Part shown: positions 1 to 6,227 of the stretch, piece after piece
Layout: the number at the start of each line of letters is the position of its first letter
How positions within the stretch are numbered: position 1 is the stretch's first letter
Assembly (NCBI GenBank): GCA_000431515.1
Contig: HF991348.1
Span: 18,753 to 27,790, forward strand
DNA length: 9,038 nt
Direction of reading: 5' to 3'
Source: Clostridium sp. CAG:632
GTDB lineage: Bacteria; Bacillota; Clostridia; Lachnospirales; Lachnospiraceae
The notes under the pieces: model-generated
The model's database searches: none
Told to the model about the DNA's origin: nothing
Seen by the model: the letters and a program-made list of their open reading frames with translations, nothing else
Made by a program: the position numbers and the translations under genes

Positions 1-71
1 CGGCAATGCTGTTAGATGATTATCGTTCCGGCAGACTTGGACGGATCACGCTGGAGCGTCCGGAGGTTTAA
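1..71 (+). CDS. rbgA: RbgA (YlqF) ribosome biogenesis GTPase, C-terminal end only
   Basis: Only the last 22 codons and the stop (TAA, 69-71) are in the window; the gene is cut by the left edge. The frame beginning at base 3 reads AMLLDDYRSGRLGRITLERP followed by EV and stop. This resembles the conserved C-terminal tail of RbgA/YlqF GTPases (an L-DFRSGKLG-I-LE pattern), which help late assembly of the 50S subunit. The position fits: in Firmicutes rbgA commonly sits beside lepB and rnhB. The identification rests on a short tail plus context, so it is good but not certain. The GTPase motifs themselves lie outside the window. Confidence 0.8.
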   Translation, partial: AMLLDDYRSGRLGRITLERPEV

Positions 72-83
72 GAGACAAAGTTA

Positions 84-89
84 GAGGTG
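84..89 (+). promoter_or_regulatory. Ribosome binding site that decides the lepB start
   Basis: GAGGTG at 84-89 matches six bases of the Shine-Dalgarno consensus and lies six bases before a TTG at 96. The in-frame GTG at 87 overlaps this motif. Its own upstream signal is only a weak AAGAGA (70-75), 11 bases away. The TTG at 96 is therefore the better supported start, though the GTG cannot be excluded. Confidence 0.5.
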
Positions 90-95
90 CGAGAC

Positions 96-719
96 TTGGG
101 AATTGTTCAAAAAGGTCAGGTTGAATATGATGATGAGCTGCATGTAAAACATGAGCTGATAAAGATAGTATTATATATTATAGGAATTATAGGAATCGTT
201 TTTCTGATTCATACATTTATAGGAAGCCGGTCAGAGGTGGTTGGGCATTCCATGGAGGATACTCTGCATGATGGAGAAAGTGTATGGCTGGATAAATTAA
301 GTTATAGACTGCATGAACCGGAGCGGTATGATATCGTTGTCTTTCCGGTAGAAGACAGCGAGACCTATTTTATCAAACGGATCATTGGCTTGCCGGGAGA
401 AACCGTATATATTGATGGAAATGGTGATATTTATATCGGAACATCAGAAACGCTATATGAAGATACAGACGGGATCCTGCATAATGAGGCGGAAAAGCTT
501 TCAGAAGATTACGGAAAGAGTACAATTCAGGAAAGTATGCGTGGAATTGCTGCAAGGCCGGTAATACTTGGTGAAAATGAGTATTTTGTTATGGGAGATA
601 ATCGAAATAACAGTAAGGACAGTCGTTCGGAAGAGATAGGACCAATCACCGGAGACCGGATTCAGGGAAAAGCTGTTTTTCGGTTATGGCCATGGAAAAG
701 ATTTGGAAAGATTGATTAG
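96..719 (+). CDS. lepB: Signal peptidase I (type I leader peptidase)
   Basis: Membrane-bound serine protease that removes signal peptides from exported proteins on the outer face of the membrane. Counting from the TTG start, one N-terminal membrane segment lies at about residues 22-43 after a short charged cytoplasmic tail (N-in topology). The catalytic serine is Ser52 in GHSMEDTL, and the catalytic lysine is Lys95 in FIKRIIGLPGE. The conserved box GDNRNNSKDSR is at about 167-177, and the protein ends in a WPW-containing segment typical of the family. The length, 207 residues, is normal for a Gram-positive SipS-type enzyme. Between the Lys box and the GDNR box there is an acidic, poorly conserved insert (about residues 110-150). 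It follows rbgA by 24 bases (15 if GTG 87 is used) and precedes rnhB by 13 bases, so it is probably co-transcribed. All catalytic residues are present. Confidence 0.95.
   Translation: MGIVQKGQVEYDDELHVKHELIKIVLYIIGIIGIVFLIHTFIGSRSEVVGHSMEDTLHDGESVWLDKLSYRLHEPERYDIVVFPVEDSETYFIKRIIGLPGETVYIDGNGDIYIGTSETLYEDTDGILHNEAEKLSEDYGKSTIQESMRGIAARPVILGENEYFVMGDNRNNSKDSRSEEIGPITGDRIQGKAVFRLWPWKRFGKID
179..196 (+). repeat. Two-copy 9-bp tandem repeat inside lepB
   Basis: TATAGGAAT occurs twice in direct tandem (179-187 and 188-196). It encodes the repeated I-I-G of the membrane segment. A nine-base unit keeps the frame, so slippage would only lengthen or shorten the helix by three residues. It is probably a by-product of low-complexity membrane-segment coding. 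Confidence 0.6.
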
Positions 720-732
720 AAGTGAGGATAAG

Positions 733-1491
733 ATGAGTAGTGTACAGGAGATAAAGATTATACTTCAGCATGCTTCTTATGAGGAGCTGCCGGCATATAT
801 AGAACAGTTTCGGACAGATGAACGTTCCGGTGTCAGAAAAGAACTGGAACGCGCAGATAAGAGGCTGAAGCAGTGGTATGCAGAGCTGGAACGAATTAAA
901 GCAATGAAAAGCTTTGAGTATCAGTACTGGAAGGACTATGATTATGTGTGTGGAATTGATGAGGTTGGCAGAGGTCCACTTGCAGGTCCGGTCATGGCTG
1001 CTGCCGTGATATTTCCGAAGGATGTGAATCTACTGTACTTAAATGATTCCAAGCAATTGAGCGAGAAACGCAGGGAAGAGTTATATGATGAGATAAAGAA
1101 TGCAGCAGTTGCCTATGCAGTAGGTATTGCAGATGTGGAGACCATTGATGAGATCAATATTCTGCAGGCGGATTATAAAGCAATGAGACAGGCAATCAGT
1201 AAGCTTTCCGTAAAACCGCAGATTCTTTTAAATGATGCTGTTACGATTCCGGAAGTAACACAGCCGCAGGTTCCGATCATTAAAGGAGATACCAAAAGTA
1301 TTTCAATCGCAGCAGCAAGTATTCTGGCTAAGGTAGAACGGGACCGGCTGATGTGTGTATATGACGAGATGTATCCGGAATATGGATTCGCGCGAAATAA
1401 GGGCTATGGCTCCGCAGAGCATATTGCTGCAATCCGGGAATATGGACCATGTGAGATTCACCGGAAGACTTTTATTAAAAATTTTATCTGA
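733..1491 (+). CDS. rnhB: Ribonuclease HII
   Basis: Endonuclease that cleaves the RNA strand of RNA-DNA hybrids and incises at single ribonucleotides embedded in DNA, starting ribonucleotide excision repair in the cytoplasm. The 252-residue product has a helical N-terminal extension of about 70 residues, as in Bacillus RNase HII, and then the catalytic domain. The four acidic metal ligands are visible: Asp76 and Glu77 in GIDEVGRGPLAGP, Asp168 in LLNDAV, and Asp186 in IIKGDTKS. AAASILAKVERD (about 193-204) and the C-terminal HRKTF are also family signatures. The ATG at 733 is preferred because GTGAGG (722-727) stands five bases before it. An in-frame ATG at 703 would overlap the end of lepB and has no clear binding site. 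Nothing is missing or broken. Confidence 0.96.
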   Translation: MSSVQEIKIILQHASYEELPAYIEQFRTDERSGVRKELERADKRLKQWYAELERIKAMKSFEYQYWKDYDYVCGIDEVGRGPLAGPVMAAAVIFPKDVNLLYLNDSKQLSEKRREELYDEIKNAAVAYAVGIADVETIDEINILQADYKAMRQAISKLSVKPQILLNDAVTIPEVTQPQVPIIKGDTKSISIAAASILAKVERDRLMCVYDEMYPEYGFARNKGYGSAEHIAAIREYGPCEIHRKTFIKNFI

Positions 1492-1531
1492 AAACCATAT
1501 GATTTAAACAGTTATTTTATGTGTAAGAATG

Positions 1532-1537
1532 AAAGGA
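1532..1537 (+). promoter_or_regulatory. Ribosome binding site that decides the FliK-like start
   Basis: AAAGGA at 1532-1537 lies six bases before the ATG at 1544. An in-frame ATG at 1529 would place this motif inside the coding region and has no purine-rich site in front of it, so 1544 is chosen. Confidence 0.7.
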
Positions 1538-1543
1538 ACTTGT

Positions 1544-3229
1544 ATGAATATTTTAGGACAGGGTTACCCTACATTTGAACATTTGAATTTACAGACAGGC
1601 AGAGAACAGCCCGGAGGACAGGAGATAACCGGTGTACATGCCACCGATATGTCCGGCAGTTATCCGAATGGGGATTCTGTGCCTTTATCTATGTTAACGG
1701 AAGGACAGATATTCAGAGGCCAGGTGTTGGACATTACCAGTCAGGGTATTAAGATCCAGCTGAATCCGGAGCAGATATTATTTGCAAGGCTTGGAGAGCA
1801 GGTGGAATTAAATATCGGACAGCAGATGGCATTTCAGGTCCGGGAGAACAAGGGAGACCAGCTGATCATCCATCCGATGCAGAATGAGAATGCGGGGAGT
1901 ATTGGAGCCGCAGAACGTGCACTGACAGCAAATGGGTTCAGTCACAGCGAACGAAATATACAGATCGTGCAGAATATGATGAGGGAAGGAATGCCGTTAA
2001 ACAGGGAGTCCATCCGGGTGATCATGCAGCAGGCAATCGAATATCCGTCTGCGGATATTCGCCAACTGGTGGCAATGAATCGTCTGAATATTCCTATTAC
2101 AGAGGCAAACATAAAACAGTTTCAGGCATATGCCGGAGGAGAGCATCGGCTGACAATGCAGACAGATACCGTTCTTCAGTCGTTAGAGAATATCCTGCAG
2201 AATATGTCGGCAGAGAGTCAGCCGGAACAGCTTTCGAGGCTGAATCAGGCATTACTTGAGATATTTAACTGGCAGGCATCGGGAGAAACGGGGAATCCGT
2301 CTGAGACCGGAGCAGCATCTGTTATAAATCAGAATCCGGAGGCAGATGAAGCGTGGATGGCATCGCTTCGTCAGAATCTGGAGACATTGGGTGTGCCCAG
2401 AGAAGATGCAGTGACATTGGTACGAAATGATAAATCAGCCGGTCAGATGTTGGCCGATATTACACAATATCTGACGGAACATTTGGGAAAAAATGCAATA
2501 AAGCAATCCGGAAACCCGGAGAATCCGATGACAGCGGTAGAGCAGAATCTCAATGCTTTGCAGGCATTTTTGCAGAGTGACGATTACCGGGGACTGCTGA
2601 CAAAGGGAATCCGTGACAGTTGGGGGATGCGGCCGGATCGGATGCGGAATCCGAAGGAAATCGATGAATTATACGAGACGATGTTTTCGCAGTCTTCCAA
2701 AATGGAAGAGGCATTTCAGTCGGCTGGATTTTCTCACTCCGATTTGTCGAAGAATTCTCAGAATATGCGGGAAAATCTCCGGTTTATGCAGGATCTGAAT
2801 CAACAGTTTGTATATGCACAGGTTCCGTTAAATCTGGAGGACGGACAGGCAAATTCTGAATTATTTGTATATACCAGAAGAAAACAGGCGCGGGTATCGG
2901 AGGATGGGACCAGAGTGTTGCTGCATCTGGATATGCCAAGTCTTGGCATGACGGACATTCTGGTATCCCTGCGGGATCAGCAGCTGCATGCAAGGTTTAC
3001 CATGGAGGATGAACAGTCGGCAGAGGTGATCCGCAGTCATATGCAGGAGCTGCAGGAAAAGCTGGAGACGAAAGGATTTATTTACACCAGTGAGGTCCAG
3101 AAGGCAGAAAGGAAGCCGGCAAAACAGGAACCGGAAGCACATACAGGAGAAGACACGGTTGTAACGGAAATGATGAAGGCAGAGTATGGAGACCGGGAGA
3201 AACGGTATACATTTGATATGAGAACCTGA
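1544..3229 (+). CDS. FliK-like protein (YlqG-like, flagellar hook-length control C-terminal fold)
   Basis: Predicted 561-residue, hydrophilic, Gln/Asn/Met-rich protein with no signal peptide or membrane segment. Three regions can be seen. A small beta-rich domain (about 49-112) begins LTEGQIFRGQVLDI and continues with short hydrophobic strands, as in the N-terminal domain of clostridial FliK-like proteins. A long helical and low-complexity middle follows (about 120-420). The C-terminal domain (about 427-519) carries the core LHLDMPSLGMTDILVSL and then an amphipathic helix ending LQEKLETKGF, like the Flg_hook domain of FliK that contacts FlhB. A charged tail ends in YTFDMRT. In flagellar FliK this domain switches the export gate from hook to filament substrates. 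The next gene is an FlhB C-terminal homologue, so a FliK-FlhB-type contact is a reasonable inference. No other flagellar gene is nearby and the family's role here is unknown. B. subtilis ylqG lies in the same place after rnhB. Confidence 0.75.
   Translation: MNILGQGYPTFEHLNLQTGREQPGGQEITGVHATDMSGSYPNGDSVPLSMLTEGQIFRGQVLDITSQGIKIQLNPEQILFARLGEQVELNIGQQMAFQVRENKGDQLIIHPMQNENAGSIGAAERALTANGFSHSERNIQIVQNMMREGMPLNRESIRVIMQQAIEYPSADIRQLVAMNRLNIPITEANIKQFQAYAGGEHRLTMQTDTVLQSLENILQNMSAESQPEQLSRLNQALLEIFNWQASGETGNPSETGAASVINQNPEADEAWMASLRQNLETLGVPREDAVTLVRNDKSAGQMLADITQYLTEHLGKNAIKQSGNPENPMTAVEQNLNALQAFLQSDDYRGLLTKGIRDSWGMRPDRMRNPKEIDELYETMFSQSSKMEEAFQSAGFSHSDLSKNSQNMRENLRFMQDLNQQFVYAQVPLNLEDGQANSELFVYTRRKQARVSEDGTRVLLHLDMPSLGMTDILVSLRDQQLHARFTMEDEQSAEVIRSHMQELQEKLETKGFIYTSEVQKAERKPAKQEPEAHTGEDTVVTEMMKAEYGDREKRYTFDMRT
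2933..2949. repeat. Perfect 17-nt palindrome inside the FliK-like gene
   Basis: ATGCCAAG (2933-2940) and CTTGGCAT (2942-2949) are exact reverse complements around a single T. As RNA this could form a six-pair stem with a five-base loop (AGTCT). It encodes the M-P-S-L-G-M core of the C-terminal FliK-like domain, so coding constraint may account for it. There is no U-tract, so it is not a terminator. Confidence 0.6.
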
Positions 3230-3242
3230 TGGAGGCGCCGGA

Positions 3243-3530
3243 ATGCAGGAAAACGAGAAATCAAAAGTAAAAAAAGCGGTGGCACTGACATATGATCCGA
3301 AGGATCAGGCACCACAGATCGTGGCGTCCGGAAAGGGCGCACTGGCGGAGCGGATCGTCGAACAGGCACAGGAGCATGATGTTCCGACCTATGTGGATCA
3401 GGGACTGGCAGATACTCTGTTGAAATTAGAGGTCGGAGATTATATTCCTCCCGAGTTATATGGTGTTGTTGCGGAGATTCTGGTGTATGTAGATAAGATG
3501 GACCGAATCCGCAAGAAATTAGATCAGTAA
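3243..3530 (+). CDS. FlhB C-terminal-domain-like protein (YlqH-like)
   Basis: A 95-residue soluble protein that matches the cytoplasmic C-terminal fragment of FlhB/YscU export-switch proteins almost end to end. The strand KAVALTYDP (11-19) corresponds to the YAVALKYDP that follows the NPTH autocleavage site in FlhB. Next come PQIVASGKG (24-32), the helix ALAERIVEQAQEHDVP, and the signature GDYIPPELYGVVAEILVYV (65-83). The four membrane helices of full FlhB are absent, and the NPTH position reads SKVK (7-10), so no cleavage site is expected. A strong GGAGG (3231-3235) seven bases before the ATG, together with the complete conserved core, argues for a real small gene rather than a remnant. It starts 13 bases after the FliK-like gene and is very probably co-translated with it. 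The B. subtilis counterpart is ylqH. Family identification is strong; the function is unknown. Confidence 0.88.
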   Translation: MQENEKSKVKKAVALTYDPKDQAPQIVASGKGALAERIVEQAQEHDVPTYVDQGLADTLLKLEVGDYIPPELYGVVAEILVYVDKMDRIRKKLDQ

Positions 3531-3544
3531 AGGATGATCAATAT

Positions 3545-3886
3545 ATGAATAAAAGACAGACCGGTTCGCAGTATGAGGAGAAGGCTGCTGAATATATGAA
3601 ACAGCATGGATATCAGATTTTGGAAAGAAACTACCGGTGCAGACAGGGCGAAATCGATATCATTGCACAGGATGGATCCTATCTTGTTTTCGTGGAGGTG
3701 AAGTATCGGGGTTCCACCGAGAAGGGATATCCGGCTGAGGCAGTTACGGAGAGAAAACAACGAACCATCCGGCAGGTGGCCGCTTATTATCTATATAGCC
3801 GGAGATTATCAGAGCAGACTCCGGTCCGGTTTGATGTGGCGGCAATCTTAGGAGAAGAAATACAGTATATTAAGAATGCATTTTAA
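3545..3886 (+). CDS. UPF0102 / YraN family nuclease-fold protein
   Basis: A 113-residue cytoplasmic protein of the YraN (UPF0102) family, which has a restriction-endonuclease-like (PD-(D/E)XK) fold. The N-terminal GSQYEEKAAEYMKQHGYQIL helix (7-26) and ERNYRCRQGEIDII (27-40) are typical. The putative metal-binding acids are Glu36 and Asp38 in GEIDII, and FVEVK (49-53) supplies the E-X-K. Later come the family's KQRTIRQVAAYYL helix and RFDVAAI strand. The function is not firmly established; the fold suggests action on branched or damaged nucleic acid. The AAAGGA site (3529-3534) overlaps the stop codon of the preceding gene and lies ten bases before the ATG, which is slightly long. The length and all fold motifs are normal for the family. 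Confidence 0.92.
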   Translation: MNKRQTGSQYEEKAAEYMKQHGYQILERNYRCRQGEIDIIAQDGSYLVFVEVKYRGSTEKGYPAEAVTERKQRTIRQVAAYYLYSRRLSEQTPVRFDVAAILGEEIQYIKNAF

Positions 3887-3889
3887 CGG

Positions 3890-3906
3890 GCTTCCGGGAA
3901 GGAAGC
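3890..3906 (+). other. Small hairpin between yraN and pgeF
   Basis: GCTTCC (3890-3895) and GGAAGC (3901-3906) can pair as a six-base stem with a GGGAA loop. It sits between the yraN stop (3884-3886) and the pgeF ribosome binding site (3913-3918). No run of T follows, so it is not an intrinsic terminator. It could affect mRNA stability or translation coupling, but it may be chance. Confidence 0.3.
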
Positions 3907-3912
3907 AACAGC

Positions 3913-3918
3913 AGGAGG
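3913..3918 (+). promoter_or_regulatory. Ribosome binding site that decides the pgeF start
   Basis: A full AGGAGG lies five bases before the in-frame GTG at 3924. The upstream ATG at 3876, which would overlap yraN by 11 bases, has no such site. The sixteen residues it would add do not resemble the start of the family. Confidence 0.8.
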
Positions 3919-3923
3919 CAGCA

Positions 3924-4787
3924 GTGGAAGAAATTCGTTATGCAAATCAGAATAAATCAACGCAGATGCACTGCGTAAACGGAGTAACATACATTACATT
4001 CCGGAAGCTTTCGGAAGCAGGTGTGATTCACGGATTCAGTACAAGACTTGGCGGAGTCAGCCGGGGATATCTTGGCACTATGAATTTAAGCTTTCATCGG
4101 GGAGATGATCCGGAAGCGGTTATGGAGAATCACCGGAGACTGGCGGCTGCGATCGGTTACGATGCATCCAATGCAGTTTTTTCGGATCAGGTTCATGAAA
4201 CGCGGATCCGCAGTGTAACCAGAGAGGATGCCGGTAAGGGGATTGTAAAGGATACGGATATTATTGGTATCGATGGACTGGTAACGGATTGTCCGGGGAT
4301 TCCGCTGGTTACATTCTATGCGGACTGTGTGCCGTTATTTTTCTATGATCCGGTCAGACAGGTAGCAGCAACTGCACATTCCGGATGGCGGGGAACCGTC
4401 GCAGGAATGGGGGCAGTGATGATAGATTATATGAAGAATCATTACGGGTGCCGGGCGGAGGATATCGTATGTGCGATCGGACCGTCTATTTGCGGTAATT
4501 GCTATGAGATCAGCCGGGATGTGGCAGATGCATTCCGGGAGCGGTTTCCTCAGGATAAATACCCGGAGCTGATGCGGGCAGGCAGAGAAGGACATTATGA
4601 TCTGGATCTGTGGAAAGCGAATCAGTGGATCCTGCAGGAAGCAGGTATCCGTCCAGAGCATCTGGATATTACGGATCTGTGCACCTGTTGTAATCCGGAG
4701 CTTCTGTTCTCACACAGAGCCAGCCATGGCATGCGCGGGAATCTGGCTGCAGTGATCATGCTGCCGGAAAGGAGTCATCATGAGTAA
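3924..4787 (+). CDS. pgeF: PgeF / YfiH-LACC1 family protein (Cu-oxidase_4 fold)
   Basis: Cytoplasmic enzyme of the YfiH/YlmD/LACC1 family, once called polyphenol oxidase or laccase. Characterised members act on purine nucleosides (phosphorylase and adenosine deaminase activities), and E. coli YfiH edits misincorporated peptidoglycan precursors. The 287-residue product, counted from GTG 3924, shows the metal-site residues His91 in SDQVHET, Cys135 in YADCVPLFF, and His152 in AHSGWRGT. The early HGFSTRLGGVS (about 36-46) and the C-terminal TDLCTCCNPELLFSHRAS (about 250-267) are also characteristic. The start is chosen on the AGGAGG site; an ATG-started version would be 16 residues longer. Its last eight bases overlap the start of the DUF512 gene, so the two are probably translationally coupled. 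The physiological substrate in this organism cannot be told from sequence. Confidence 0.93.
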   Translation: MEEIRYANQNKSTQMHCVNGVTYITFRKLSEAGVIHGFSTRLGGVSRGYLGTMNLSFHRGDDPEAVMENHRRLAAAIGYDASNAVFSDQVHETRIRSVTREDAGKGIVKDTDIIGIDGLVTDCPGIPLVTFYADCVPLFFYDPVRQVAATAHSGWRGTVAGMGAVMIDYMKNHYGCRAEDIVCAIGPSICGNCYEISRDVADAFRERFPQDKYPELMRAGREGHYDLDLWKANQWILQEAGIRPEHLDITDLCTCCNPELLFSHRASHGMRGNLAAVIMLPERSHHE

Positions 4788-6225
4788 CAATCATGGAAAG
4801 TATGAGCCGGAATCCAAACGGAATCTGGCAGGCGGTGGCTTTCAGAAAAAGTACGAGCATAAAATAAAAGAAGTGAAACCGGGCAGCATTGGAGAAGAAA
4901 TGGAGATAGAAGCCGGTGATTTTCTGCTGGCTGTAAATGGAGAAGAAATCGAAGATATATTTGATTATCAGTTCCTGATCGAGGAAGAATACGTTGTGCT
5001 TCTGATAAGAAAAGCAAGTGGTGAAGAATGGGAACTGGAGATTGAAAAGGATTATACAGAGGACATCGGACTTGTGTTTGAAAACAGTCTGATGGATGAA
5101 TACCATTCCTGCCATAACAAGTGCATGTTCTGTTTTATTGACCAGATGCCAAAGGGAATGCGGGAAACTCTGTATTTTAAGGATGATGATTCCAGACTTT
5201 CCTTTCTGCAGGGAAATTACATTACGCTTACCAATATGTCGGAAAAGGATATCGACCGGATCATTCGGTTCCATCTGGCACCGATCAATATATCCGTGCA
5301 TACGACCAATCCGGAGCTGCGTTGTAAGATGCTGACGAACCGGTTTGCCGGAGAAGCACTGAAAAAGATTGACCGGCTCTATGAGGCAGAGATTCCGATG
5401 AATGGTCAGATCGTACTGTGCAAGGGCGTGAATGACGGAGATGAATTAAGACGGTCAATCCGGGATCTGTTGAATTATGCACCGCATATGCGGAGTGTAT
5501 CGGTGGTACCGGTAGGACTGACGAAATTCCGGGATGGTCTTTATCCACTGGAACCGTTTGAAAAGAAAGATGCCATCGAAGTGTTGGATATTATACATGA
5601 ATACCAGAAACAGGCTTTTGAAAAATACGGGATTCATTTTATCCATGCCAGCGATGAGTGGTATATTCTGGCAGGACAGGAGGTACCGGAGGCGGATCGT
5701 TATGATGGATATATCCAGTATGAAAACGGAGTCGGAATGGTGAGAATGTTCCGGGATGATCTGGAGGAAGCACTGCGGCATTGTCCGGGCGGTGATCAGA
5801 AGAGAAGAGTGACACTGATAACGGCAAAGCTGATCTATCCGACAATCTGCTGGGCGGCCGAGCAGATCAGGAGCAGGTATCCGAATATGGATCTGCAGGT
5901 GGTCTGCATCACAAATCATTTCTTTGGAGAACGGATCACGGTGACCGGATTATTGACGGCAACCGACATTCTCGAGCAGTTAAAGGACAGAGACCTCGGA
6001 GACTGGATCGTTATGCCGTCCGTAGTTCTGAAAGCAGATGAAGATATCTTCCTGGATGACATTTCCCTGGAAGATGTGCAAAGGACTTTACAAGTACCGA
6101 TTCATATTGTAAAATCGAATGGTATGGGCTTTATTCAGTCCGTTGTAGAAGAAGAGATTACCCATAGGCCGGGTCGGATGCAGGAAGAAGGCGAATCGAC
6201 ACGGGCCAGATATAAGGAGAGATAG
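4780..6225 (+). CDS. DUF512 family protein with PDZ and radical-SAM-like domains
   Basis: A 481-residue cytoplasmic protein of unknown function, conserved in Firmicutes and with relatives in cyanobacteria. A hydrophilic leader of about 25 residues is followed by a PDZ-like domain (about 27-90; VKPGSIGEEMEIEAGD and LLAVNGEEIEDIFDY). A radical-SAM-like core then begins at Cys111-x3-Cys115-x2-Cys118 in CHNKCMFCFIDQMPKGM, which should hold a [4Fe-4S] cluster. After it come DDDSRLSFLQGNYITLTN (135-152), ISVHTTNPELR, and NDGDEL. The DUF512 domain (from about 343) includes TLITAKLIYP, TVTGLLTATDI, and a FLDDISLED segment. All three cluster cysteines are present. AAAGGAG (4768-4774), five bases before the ATG, supports the start. 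It overlaps pgeF by eight bases and ends two bases before der, a neighbour it commonly has in clostridia. A link with ribosome assembly is possible but only inferred. Confidence 0.9.
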   Translation: MSNNHGKYEPESKRNLAGGGFQKKYEHKIKEVKPGSIGEEMEIEAGDFLLAVNGEEIEDIFDYQFLIEEEYVVLLIRKASGEEWELEIEKDYTEDIGLVFENSLMDEYHSCHNKCMFCFIDQMPKGMRETLYFKDDDSRLSFLQGNYITLTNMSEKDIDRIIRFHLAPINISVHTTNPELRCKMLTNRFAGEALKKIDRLYEAEIPMNGQIVLCKGVNDGDELRRSIRDLLNYAPHMRSVSVVPVGLTKFRDGLYPLEPFEKKDAIEVLDIIHEYQKQAFEKYGIHFIHASDEWYILAGQEVPEADRYDGYIQYENGVGMVRMFRDDLEEALRHCPGGDQKRRVTLITAKLIYPTICWAAEQIRSRYPNMDLQVVCITNHFFGERITVTGLLTATDILEQLKDRDLGDWIVMPSVVLKADEDIFLDDISLEDVQRTLQVPIHIVKSNGMGFIQSVVEEEITHRPGRMQEEGESTRARYKER

Positions 6226-6227
6226 AG

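Noticed and set aside
703..732. Upstream ATG at 703 as the rnhB start
   Set aside because: It overlaps the last codons of lepB and lacks a ribosome binding site, whereas ATG 733 has GTGAGG at good spacing.
1492..1543. Possible promoter in the 52-base gap before the FliK-like gene (TTTAAA 1503-1508, TAAGAA 1524-1529)
   Set aside because: The spacing is only 15 bases, the -10 match is poor, and transcription would start inside the ribosome binding site. There is no sigma-28 (flagellar) promoter pattern either.
2613..2798. Plus-strand open frame of 61 codons inside the FliK-like gene
   Set aside because: It is out of frame within a long real gene, rich in Arg and Cys as expected from frame-shifted reading, and has no family signature.
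3243..3530. The short FlhB-like gene as a degraded flhB remnant
   Set aside because: It has a strong GGAGG site, a clean start just before the conserved domain, the complete C-terminal signature and a normal stop. A homologue of the same short size stands in the same place in B. subtilis.
3890..3906. Hairpin after yraN as an intrinsic terminator
   Set aside because: The stem is only six pairs and is followed by AACAGCAGG rather than a run of T.
4756..5301. Long antisense open frame of 181 codons over the DUF512 gene
   Set aside because: It lies wholly opposite a strongly supported gene, has no recognisable domain or ribosome binding site, and is explained by the codon bias of the sense strand. 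The same applies to the other long minus-strand frames at 5455-5919, 6632-7114 and 8151-8519.
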